Assembly: GCA_046593355.1 (NCBI GenBank) | Contig: JBKJNY010000082.1 | Span: 1 to 64,000, forward strand | Reading direction: 5' to 3' | DNA length: 64,000 nt | Source of the DNA: SXOA01 sp046593355 | GTDB taxonomy: Bacteria > Planctomycetota > Planctomycetia > Pirellulales > Pirellulaceae | Made by a program: the position numbers and the translations under genes | Shown: piece after piece, positions 8,445-15,792 of the stretch | How the letters are laid out: every line of letters starts with the position of its first letter | Numbering within the stretch: the first letter of the stretch is position 1 | Notes under the pieces: generated by a model | Told to the model about the DNA's origin: nothing | The model's database searches: none | What the model saw: only the letters and a program-made list of their open reading frames with translations

Positions 8445-9704
8445 ATGTCCAGTGCACGCATCGTTGCCATCGCTTTGACACTTATGCAAATCCCCGCTGT
8501 GGCTTGCGCCGCCGATTGGCCGCAGTGGCTCGGCCCCGACCGCAACGGCATTTCTCCCGAAACGGGCTTGCTCAAAACGTGGCCCAAGGAAGGCCCCAAG
8601 CTCAAGTGGAAAAGCACCGAGTTGGGCGGCGTGGGCTATTCCTCCCTCGCCGTCGCTAAAGGCTTCATCTACGTTCTTGGGGCGTTCGGCGACGACGAGC
8701 ACGTTGTCGCCCTCGACGAGAAAGACGGCAAGAAGCTGTGGTCCACCAAGATCGGCAAGATCGGACGCTACGAGGGTCGTCCGGAATACCCTGGCCCGCG
8801 GAGCACCCCCACCATCGATGGCGACAAACTCTATGCCCTCGGCTCCGCCGGCGACCTTGTCTGCGTCGACGCGATCAACGGCAATGTCATCTGGCGCAAA
8901 AGCTTGCCCGACGACTTCGGCGGCAAGGCCGGAATGTGGGCCTATTCGGAATCGCCGCTGGTCGATGGCGACCTGGTTGTGCTTTCTCCCGGCGGAGAGG
9001 CCGCCACGATCGTCGCCCTCAACAAGAAGGATGGCATGACGGCATGGAAGTCGGCGGTGCCCGGCGGCGATCGTGCGGCCTATGGCTCGCCGATCTGTGC
9101 CGAAACCGGCGGCGTCAAGCAATACGTCTGCTTTCTCCACAACGGCTTGGTCGGCGTCGCGGCCAGCGACGGCAAGTTCCTGTGGCGCTATAAAGAAGTT
9201 AGCCATTCATTCGGCCCCAACATGACCACGCCTTTATTCCACAACGGCCTTGTCTTCGGCACTGCGGGCCTTGGCAGCAAAGGCGGCGGCACCGTCAAGT
9301 TGACGGCCGACAAGGATAAGGTTACGGCCACCGAGGTTTGGTTCAACGATCAATTGAAGGCGGAGATTTGCGGCTTCCTGCGAGTCGGCGATCACCTCTA
9401 CGGGACCCCCCGAACCGCCAGACTCGTTTGTGCTGAGTTTGCAACCGGCAAGATCATTTGGAGAGACGCGGCCGTTGGGAAGGGTGCCCTCTGCGTAGCC
9501 GATGGCCTCTTGTATGTCCGCGGCGAAAACGGCACCGTGGCTCTGGTCGAGCCAAGCCCCGCCGGCTACAAGGAACTCGGCCGGTTCGACCAGCCCGACC
9601 GCAGCAAGAAACCGGCTTGGCCTTATCCGGTCGTCGCCAACGGCTGCCTGTATTTGCGCGATTGCGGAGTGCTGCTCTGCTATGATATCCGGTCGGCCGG
9701 CTGA
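8445..9704 (+). CDS. Secreted PQQ-like beta-propeller protein
   Basis: About 419 residues. A signal peptide (ARIVAIALTLMQIPAVACAAD) precedes DWPQWLGPDRNGISPETGLL, the classic start of planctomycete PQQ-binding-like propellers. Several blades follow, with repeated LxALDxxxGKxLW-type segments (VVALDEKDGKKLWSTK, LVCVDAINGNVIWRKS). Such proteins resemble BamB and quinoprotein dehydrogenases, but no catalytic residues can be assigned, so the role is structural or unknown. ATG 8445 is chosen, with GGAAGGAG upstream; GTG 8433 is an alternative. The C-terminus (LLCYDIRSAG) ends exactly where a transposase remnant on the other strand begins, so the last residues may be altered. Confidence 0.8.
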   Translation: MSSARIVAIALTLMQIPAVACAADWPQWLGPDRNGISPETGLLKTWPKEGPKLKWKSTELGGVGYSSLAVAKGFIYVLGAFGDDEHVVALDEKDGKKLWSTKIGKIGRYEGRPEYPGPRSTPTIDGDKLYALGSAGDLVCVDAINGNVIWRKSLPDDFGGKAGMWAYSESPLVDGDLVVLSPGGEAATIVALNKKDGMTAWKSAVPGGDRAAYGSPICAETGGVKQYVCFLHNGLVGVAASDGKFLWRYKEVSHSFGPNMTTPLFHNGLVFGTAGLGSKGGGTVKLTADKDKVTATEVWFNDQLKAEICGFLRVGDHLYGTPRTARLVCAEFATGKIIWRDAAVGKGALCVADGLLYVRGENGTVALVEPSPAGYKELGRFDQPDRSKKPAWPYPVVANGCLYLRDCGVLLCYDIRSAG

Positions 9705-9943
9705 TGGTCGTCGCGCAGGAAGCCGGCGCAGTGCCCATAGCGCGAGGTGTCGATGCCGACACCGATGCCAGCCGGGGCGATCCTCGGCGCACGCGGGCGT
9801 GTCTGGAGCTTGGCCAAGCCTGCCGATTTGCCCCCCAGTGACCTGGGAGGTGACCCAGGCGCGGGCATGAAACAAAGGCCCGAAGAGGGGACATCGTGGA
9901 TTCTCAACGCCGAACCACCGGATGCAGTTGACCGGGCCGGCAT
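9680..9943 (-). pseudogene. N-terminal remnant of an IS110-like transposase
   Basis: The minus strand encodes LQTRPRAPRIAPAGIGVGID followed by TSRYGHCAGFLRDDHQPAD (from about 9810 downward). I recognise this as the N-terminal DEDD-domain start of IS110-type transposases common in planctomycetes (GIDTxRYGH...FLRxDxQPA). It breaks off within a few codons at the end of the PQQ propeller gene. The 5' half of the open frame is not recognisable. The rest of 9705-10018 holds nothing else I can identify. Confidence 0.5.
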
Positions 9944-10018
9944 TTTGGCTTTGCCTGGTTTGACGCCGTTGCAGCCGGCCCGGCAACTGATCCGGGTCGT
10001 TCGGCGGTACGCCCGCTC

Positions 10019-11551
10019 CTACCAGCGCCATCGCAAGATCTTCTTGAGCAGGCCAGCGACGCGCGGCGTTAGGCGGTTCTTGTTGTACTGGTCGCCGATG
10101 CGCTTAAGCACTTCCACCTGAGTGGGATAGCAGTGGATGGTGCTGGATAGCGATGATATTGGCAGGCGGCGGGTCAGCAGCAGCGACAATTCGCCGATGA
10201 TTTCGCCGGCGTGGGAGGCGACAATGGTGCCGCCGACGACCTGGCTTGTCCCTTTACGGCAGTGGATGACCGCGAAGCCCTCTTCTTCGCCGTCGAGGAT
10301 GGCCCGGTCGACGCGGGACAGCTCTTCGCGGTAGCTGGTGATTTCGATCCCCCGCTCGGCGGCGGCGGCGGGGGTCAGGCCGATGTGGGCGACTTCGGGG
10401 TCGGTGTAGGTGGTCCAGGGAATTACCAGCTTGCTGAGGCGTTTGCGGCCAAAGAAGGAGGTGCTGAAAAAGGCGTTCTGGATGCAGAGGCGGGCCATGG
10501 CATCGGCGGCATGGGTGAACTGCTGCTTGCCGATGATGTCCCCGGCGGCGTAGATGCGGCGGTTCGCGGTTCGCAGAAAGTCGTCAACCTTAACACCGCG
10601 CTGGCCGTACTGCACGCCAGCCGCTTCCAGGCCGAGGCCTTCGACGTTCGGCGTGCGGCCGACGGCGACCAGGATGGCGTCGGCGGTGAGGGTTTGTTCC
10701 TGGCCGTTTGTGGAGATTACCAACTCCTTGCCGCTGGCGGCGATTTGAGCGCGAAGCGTCTTCGCATTCAGGTGGATCGCAATTCCTTCGCCGGCAAATT
10801 GCTTCGTAATCACTTCGGCTGCTGCTGGGTCGTCCTTCGGCAAGAGTCGGCTGCCGTGGGTGATCAGGTCCACGGAAGAACCGAATCGTCGGAACGCCTG
10901 TGCCAGCTCGCATCCAATCGGCCCGCCGCCGATGACGATCAACCGCCGCGGAAGTTCCGTCAGCGAAAATACCGTTTCATTCGTCAGGTAACCGGCTTCG
11001 CCCAGACCCGGAACATCCGGCTTCGCTGCCCGCGCGCCGGTGGCGATGACGCACCGTTTGAACGTGAGCGACTGGCCGGCGACTTCGAGCGAATCCGGCC
11101 CCGTGAAACGGGCATCACCCAAGAAGACATCGACTCCCAGGCCCGTGAACCGCTCCGCGGAATCGTGATGGCTGATGCGTGCCCGCAACTGCCGCATCCG
11201 CTCCATCGCGGCAGTGAAGGCGGCCGCTTTGTCATGGGGCGTCACTGTTGTCTTAATTCCAAACCGCGAAGCCGATGCGACTTCATGAACGGCTCGGGCC
11301 GCGCGAATAACGGCCTTGCTGGGGACGCACCCATAGTTGAGACAATCGCCCCCGAGCAGATGCCGCTCGACGAGCGCCGCCTTGCCTCCCAGTCCTGTCG
11401 TTCCCAATGCAGAAATGATACCGGCCGTTCCGCCGCCGATGGCGACCAGGTTGTACGGGCCGGTGGGAGTCGGATTTCTCCAGCCCGGCGGATGCGCCTG
11501 CACCAGCAGCTCGGCGTTGTGCTTGTCGGAGGGAAGGAGTTCTGGGGGCAT
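10019..11551 (-). CDS. Pyridine nucleotide-disulfide oxidoreductase (mercuric reductase/Lpd-like)
   Basis: About 510 residues of a FAD-dependent class I disulfide oxidoreductase. The FAD-binding motif AIGGGTAGIISA is followed by the redox-active pair in GGDCLNYGCVPSKA (about C70 and C75). An NAD-binding motif VIGGGPIGCELAQAF comes next, then the second FAD motif IYAAGDI, and a dimerisation domain ending IHCYPTQVEVLKRIGDQYNKNRLTP. No N-terminal heavy-metal-binding domain and no C-terminal CC pair is present, so mercury reduction is unlikely to be the real job; planctomycete homologues are simply annotated mercuric reductase. ATG 11551 is preferred over 11569 because a weak AAGAG precedes it. 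Confidence 0.85.
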   Translation of the reverse strand: MPPELLPSDKHNAELLVQAHPPGWRNPTPTGPYNLVAIGGGTAGIISALGTTGLGGKAALVERHLLGGDCLNYGCVPSKAVIRAARAVHEVASASRFGIKTTVTPHDKAAAFTAAMERMRQLRARISHHDSAERFTGLGVDVFLGDARFTGPDSLEVAGQSLTFKRCVIATGARAAKPDVPGLGEAGYLTNETVFSLTELPRRLIVIGGGPIGCELAQAFRRFGSSVDLITHGSRLLPKDDPAAAEVITKQFAGEGIAIHLNAKTLRAQIAASGKELVISTNGQEQTLTADAILVAVGRTPNVEGLGLEAAGVQYGQRGVKVDDFLRTANRRIYAAGDIIGKQQFTHAADAMARLCIQNAFFSTSFFGRKRLSKLVIPWTTYTDPEVAHIGLTPAAAAERGIEITSYREELSRVDRAILDGEEEGFAVIHCRKGTSQVVGGTIVASHAGEIIGELSLLLTRRLPISSLSSTIHCYPTQVEVLKRIGDQYNKNRLTPRVAGLLKKILRWRW

Positions 11552-11557
11552 AGCTCT

Positions 11558-11670
11558 TGTAGGTTGCATGAGCGCCAGCGAAATGCACGTGTGGCAAGGC
11601 TCGATTCAGAAAATGGCGTGGTTGGCAATATCGATTACGCGTGCATGGCGCTGCGCTTATGCACCCTACA
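11558..11670. repeat. Inverted repeat pair
   Basis: Arms 11558-11580 (TGTAGGTTGCATGAGCGCC and onward) and 11649-11670 (ending GCACCCTACA) are about 85 percent complementary. The region lies upstream of the MerA/Lpd-like gene on the minus strand and before the DUF1501 gene on the plus strand. The sequence in between has no gene. Confidence 0.6.
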
Positions 11671-11794
11671 GATTTTGGCCCGATAAAGGATTTGACACAG
11701 TTGCCGCTGACGGGTCATATTACACTCAGTAGCGGCTGCCGCTATCCCCGCCAAATTACTCTCCCGCCTTGTTACAGCCCGTCGAGTCCCACCG

Positions 11795-13225
11795 ATGCAT
11801 ATGCTTCCTGTTTGTCCCGGTCCCTCCTCTCGCCGCAGTTTCCTGCAAGCTGGTGCCGTTGGCCTGTCCGGGTTGGGCCTGGCGGATTTGTTGCGGCTGC
11901 AAGCGACGGCGCAAGAAAACGGCGGCAAGGCAAGCGGCAATTCCAAAGATAATGACCGCTCCGTCATCTTCGTCTGGCTGCCGGGCGGGCCGCCGCACAT
12001 GGAAACGTATGATATGAAGCCGGACGCCCCGGAAGATTACCGGGGGGAGTTCCGACCGATTCATACCAACGTGGCGGGCATTGATGTTTGCGAGCATCTG
12101 CCGCTGCACGCCAAATGTGCGGACAAGTACTCGCTCATCCGCTCCATCTCCCACGGTTTTGCGGATCACGGGGGCGGGCATAAGAAATTCCTCACCGGCC
12201 GCGACCCCAAAGAGCCGACCGGCTTCGTAAACGACTATCCGATGGTCGGCTCGATGGCGGCCAAGGTGCTGGAGAAGCGGAACGTCGGCATTCCGAACTA
12301 TGTCTGCGGCGTGGACAACGGCCGTCAGGGGATTGATACCTTCAGCTTCGGGGCGGCGTACCTCGGCCCGGCCACTGGCCCGTTCATGGTTCCCGGCGAT
12401 CCGAGCGACAAGGGCTTCTCCATCCAGAACCTGGCTCTCGACAAGAGCACTGAAAGCCGCCTCGATGACCGCAGCAGTCTGCTGAGCGGCCTCGACAAGC
12501 TCCGCCGCGACATCGACCGCAGCGGCACGTTCGACGGCCTCGACAAGTTCAATCGCCAGGCGGTGGATCTGCTCCTGAGCGAGAAGGCCCGCAAGGCTTT
12601 CGACCTGTCGCTGGAAGACGAGAAGACCCATGAGCGGTACGGCAAGCACGCCTGGGGAGCCCGAGCCATCATGGCCCGCCGCCTCGTGGAGGCCGGCTGC
12701 AAGTTCGTCACGATGGTGATGGAAAACCCGTACGTCTCCGGCGTGCCGCAATTGAAGGAAGGGGTTTACAACTGGGATTCGCACGCGGTCAATTGCCACC
12801 TCTTCCACGACGCGCTCGTGCGGCTGCCGATTTATGACAAGGTCATCACCGCCCTGATTGAGGACCTGCACGCCCGCGGCCTGGATAAGAAGGTGCTGCT
12901 GGTCGTCACCGGCGAGTTCGGCCGCACTCCGCGAGTCAGTACATCCATCGGCACGCAGACCGGCACCATGCAGCCGGGGCGCGACCATTGGCCGGGGGCG
13001 ATGAGCGTGCTCGTCTCTGGTGGCGGCCTGAAAATGGGGCAGGTCGTGGGCAGCACCAACAGCAAGGGAGAACACCCGCAGGACCGCCCCCTCAGCCCCT
13101 GCGACCTGTGGGCCACCGTCTTCCGCCACCTCGGCATCGACCACCGCACCACCACCTTCCCCGACCACGGCGGCCGGCCGATGTACCTGCTGCCGGAAGG
13201 GGAGGCGATTGGGGAGCTGATTTAA
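11795..13225 (+). CDS. DUF1501 family protein
   Basis: 476 residues. The N-terminus carries a twin-arginine-type signal (SSRRSFLQAGAVGLSGLGLADLL). The family core starts at SVIFVWLPGGPPHMETYDMK, continues with GEFGRTPRVS and GRDHWPGAMSVLVSGGGLKMG, and ends with a typical GGRPMYLLPEGEAIGELI tail. It is a full-length secreted protein of the sulfatase/alkaline phosphatase-like superfamily with unknown activity. No PSCyt1 partner is adjacent. The next gene begins 15 nt downstream, so YefM-like expression may depend on this transcript. Confidence 0.9.
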   Translation: MHMLPVCPGPSSRRSFLQAGAVGLSGLGLADLLRLQATAQENGGKASGNSKDNDRSVIFVWLPGGPPHMETYDMKPDAPEDYRGEFRPIHTNVAGIDVCEHLPLHAKCADKYSLIRSISHGFADHGGGHKKFLTGRDPKEPTGFVNDYPMVGSMAAKVLEKRNVGIPNYVCGVDNGRQGIDTFSFGAAYLGPATGPFMVPGDPSDKGFSIQNLALDKSTESRLDDRSSLLSGLDKLRRDIDRSGTFDGLDKFNRQAVDLLLSEKARKAFDLSLEDEKTHERYGKHAWGARAIMARRLVEAGCKFVTMVMENPYVSGVPQLKEGVYNWDSHAVNCHLFHDALVRLPIYDKVITALIEDLHARGLDKKVLLVVTGEFGRTPRVSTSIGTQTGTMQPGRDHWPGAMSVLVSGGGLKMGQVVGSTNSKGEHPQDRPLSPCDLWATVFRHLGIDHRTTTFPDHGGRPMYLLPEGEAIGELI

Positions 13226-13240
13226 CCAAAGGATGCGTCC

Positions 13241-13600
13241 ATGAATGCCGCCAGTTTTCCGAACGCGCAAGGTGGCTGGGAAAAGCTCATCGACCAGGTC
13301 GTCGACGATGCGGAACCGGCAATTGTCTGTTCCCCCAGCGGAAAAAAAGCCGTCATCGTTCCACTGGACGAATTCAACTCCTGGCAAGAGACGGGTTATC
13401 TGCTGGCCAGTCCAGCCAACGCGGCCCATTTGCGAAAGTCTCTTGCGGAAGCCGCTTCGTCCGATAATCCGAAAGCGATTAGGCGTTGGTCGGCAGAGAT
13501 GTGCGCTTTGCGCGAGAAAATCTCAGAAGAGGACCACGCCACTTTCATGGCTGCTCTGGAGGAGCAGAAACGCGTCGGAAAGGAAATGATGCGGCGCTAA
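13241..13600 (+). CDS. YefM/Phd-like antitoxin with C-terminal extension
   Basis: 119 residues, with AAAGGA 8 nt before ATG 13241. Residues 10-75 fit the Phd/YefM antitoxin fold: AIVCSPSGKKAVIVPLDEFNSWQETGYLLASPANAAHLRKSLAEAAS. The usual partner, a YoeB/RelE toxin, is not encoded next to it. In place of a short tail the protein has about 40 extra residues (RWSAEMCALREKISEEDHATFMAALEEQKR) of helical, charged character. It may act as an orphan DNA-binding regulator or pair with a distant toxin. Confidence 0.7.
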   Translation: MNAASFPNAQGGWEKLIDQVVDDAEPAIVCSPSGKKAVIVPLDEFNSWQETGYLLASPANAAHLRKSLAEAASSDNPKAIRRWSAEMCALREKISEEDHATFMAALEEQKRVGKEMMRR

Positions 13601-13614
13601 ATGGGACTGCAATA

Positions 13615-13908
13615 ATGCCGCCCGACCCGCTTGATACAAAAGAGAATATGGGTGAGGAGCCCTCTTCCTCGCCGCCGTCCCAGCGCTCTTGGCCGCGATT
13701 AGCGGTTCTGATGGTAGCTGCTGGGGTGTCTTTTGCCCTCTTCGGCCTGATCTTGCTGCTTTTGTCCCAGCTGTCCGTAGACTTTCGTTTAGCGATCAAG
13801 GGATTAGGAGGCGGGGGTGAGTTCATTGCCGTCGGGAACTTGCTCATCATCTTGGGTTTCCTCTGCCTGTTCGTTCGTTGGCTACTTCGCCCGGTCTACA
13901 TCCGTTAG
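13615..13908 (+). CDS. Small two-helix membrane protein
   Basis: 97 residues with two clear hydrophobic segments (LAVLMVAAGVSFALFGLILLLL and LLIILGFLCLFVRWLL) separated by a short charged/glycine loop, after a proline/serine-rich cytoplasmic N-terminus. No family is recognised. It starts 14 nt after the antitoxin-like gene and may share its transcript. Confidence 0.55.
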   Translation: MPPDPLDTKENMGEEPSSSPPSQRSWPRLAVLMVAAGVSFALFGLILLLLSQLSVDFRLAIKGLGGGGEFIAVGNLLIILGFLCLFVRWLLRPVYIR

Positions 13909-13951
13909 AATAGCGTCGTTGTAAGCTCAAACGATTCCAAGGAGCCCCCTC

Positions 13952-15283
13952 ATGTCCCTCTCCCGCCGCACCTTCCTCCAATCCTCGTCCGTCGCCCTCG
14001 CATCGGCCGCTGCCGCGCCGTACTTTTTTTCCACGCCCAAAACAATGGCGGATGAGACGAAGGCGAAAAACGACCGGCCGTTGGTGGGGTGTATCGGGCT
14101 GGGAGGGATGGGGAACGGCGACGCCCGGGCGGTCAAGCAGTATGGGGACATCGTGGCGGTTTGCGACGTGGACAAGAACCATGCCGAGGCGGCGGCGGCT
14201 CATAAGGAGGTTGGCGAAGGGAAAGCGGAGGTCTTTGAGGACTACCGCAAGCTGCTGGAACGCAAGGACATTGAAATCGTCACCATCAGCACGCCGGACC
14301 ACTGGCACACCGCCATCGCCCTCGCTGCCCTGCGAGCCGGCAAGGATGTCCATTGCCAGAAACCACTGACCCTGACCATCGCGGAAGGGAAGCTGCTCTG
14401 CAAAACGGTGAAGGAGACCGGCCGCGTCTTCCAGGTCGGCACGCAGCAGAGGAGCGAGAGCGGGTTCCTGACGGCGGTGGCCTTGGCCCGCGAGGGACGC
14501 ATCGGCAAAATCAATCGCGTGACCGTGGCGATCGGCGGGGCTCCGCGCGGCGGCAAGTTCAAAAAGACCACTCCCCCATCGAACCTCAACTGGGAGATGT
14601 GGCTCGGCCAGGCCCCGCTCGTCGATTACATCCAGCAGCGTTGCCACGCCGACTTCCGCTGGTGGTACGAATACTCCGGCGGCAAGATGACCGACTGGGG
14701 TGCCCATCACGTCGACATCGCCCAGTGGGGCATCGGCATGGAGGAATCCGGCCCGACCAGCGTCGAAGTCGTCGCTGCCGAGCATCCCGTTCCCTTTGAA
14801 AAAGGCTGGCCGACTGTCGATGACACCTTCAACGCCGCCGTCACCTTCAATGTGAAGTGCCTGTTCGCCAACGGCGTGGAAATGCTCATCCGCGACGACG
14901 CCCAGGATCTCGGCTTTGACAACGGCATCATGTTCGAGGGGGAAAAAGGCCGCTTCTTCGTCAACCGGGGCAAGCTGACCGGCAAGCCGGTGGAAGACCT
15001 GGAAAAGAACCCGCTTGCCGAAGACGTGCTACTGAAGCTCCGCAAGGGCAAGAAGTTCGACGGCCACATGGCAAACTTCATCCAGTGTACCAAGGACCGC
15101 TCGCTCCCCGTCTCCGACGTCTACTCCCACCACCGGGTTCTCACCACCTGCCACCTCGCCAACATCGCCCTCCGCCTCGGTCGCAAGCTCAACTGGGACG
15201 CGATGGCCGAGCAAATCACCGGCGACGAGGAAGCCAACGGCTGGCAGACGCGGGCGCAGCGGAAGGGGTATGAAGTGGCGTAG
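13952..15283 (+). CDS. Gfo/Idh/MocA family oxidoreductase with Tat signal
   Basis: 443 residues. A twin-arginine signal (SLSRRTFLQSSSVALASAAAAPYFF) shows export in folded form. The Rossmann motif VGCIGLGGMGNGDARAV and the HCQKPLTLT motif (QKP replaces the common EKP) mark the family. The TPDHWHT motif and the C-terminal half with WWYEYSGGKMTDWGAHHVDIAQWGIGM are typical of the exported planctomycete subgroup. These probably oxidise sugars or polyols in the periplasm with a carried-in nucleotide cofactor; the substrate is unknown. AAGGAG lies 7 nt before ATG 13952. Confidence 0.9.
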   Translation: MSLSRRTFLQSSSVALASAAAAPYFFSTPKTMADETKAKNDRPLVGCIGLGGMGNGDARAVKQYGDIVAVCDVDKNHAEAAAAHKEVGEGKAEVFEDYRKLLERKDIEIVTISTPDHWHTAIALAALRAGKDVHCQKPLTLTIAEGKLLCKTVKETGRVFQVGTQQRSESGFLTAVALAREGRIGKINRVTVAIGGAPRGGKFKKTTPPSNLNWEMWLGQAPLVDYIQQRCHADFRWWYEYSGGKMTDWGAHHVDIAQWGIGMEESGPTSVEVVAAEHPVPFEKGWPTVDDTFNAAVTFNVKCLFANGVEMLIRDDAQDLGFDNGIMFEGEKGRFFVNRGKLTGKPVEDLEKNPLAEDVLLKLRKGKKFDGHMANFIQCTKDRSLPVSDVYSHHRVLTTCHLANIALRLGRKLNWDAMAEQITGDEEANGWQTRAQRKGYEVA

Positions 15284-15304
15284 GTCGCAGAGTGCGGCGT
15301 GCCT

Positions 15305-15505
15305 TTACTCAGTTTGGCTTTGGGTGAGCGCCGACAAGACGTTCGCGTAGGCTTCGCTCCAACGCGGGTCTGACTTAAACCAGATGAAAGTTGGGTCGAG
15401 GTTGCAAATCTGGTCGGGATCAATGTCCGCTTCTTCCGGCGTGTTTTCCAAGGACAAACATTTTTTGCGGTAGGAAAAGCAGCCTTTCGGTGGAAAGGTG
15501 GCCAA
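15305..15505 (-). CDS. Possible small hypothetical protein
   Basis: 66 residues, including NTPEEADIDPDQICNLDPTF and WFKSDPRWSEAYANVLSAL, which read like real protein (acidic, with tryptophan and tyrosine) rather than an out-of-frame shadow. No family is recognised and it may be a fragment. The stretch 15506-15792 beyond it shows nothing else. Confidence 0.3.
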   Translation of the reverse strand: MATFPPKGCFSYRKKCLSLENTPEEADIDPDQICNLDPTFIWFKSDPRWSEAYANVLSALTQSQTE

Positions 15506-15792
15506 GCTGCTCCGGGGAAAGTACGCTTAAACGCCTGGGAAGAGGGGCCGAGGGCATCATCCCCATTCTATCCACGCTGACCAGCGCGAGGAACGTTCCC
15601 CTGTCCAATCAAGAAGGCTCATCCGACTGAAGAGTACGCCGGAGTCTACCCGCCGTCTCCGTTGAATTTTAGAGGCATAACTCCGGTGTCCCAGGGCTAC
15701 TCATTACCGCATTTCATTGACCCAACCCCGCTCTGCGGCTAGGATTTAGGCTTGCAGGACTGTTCTCATTTTCAAATGAACCAATCGACAAT

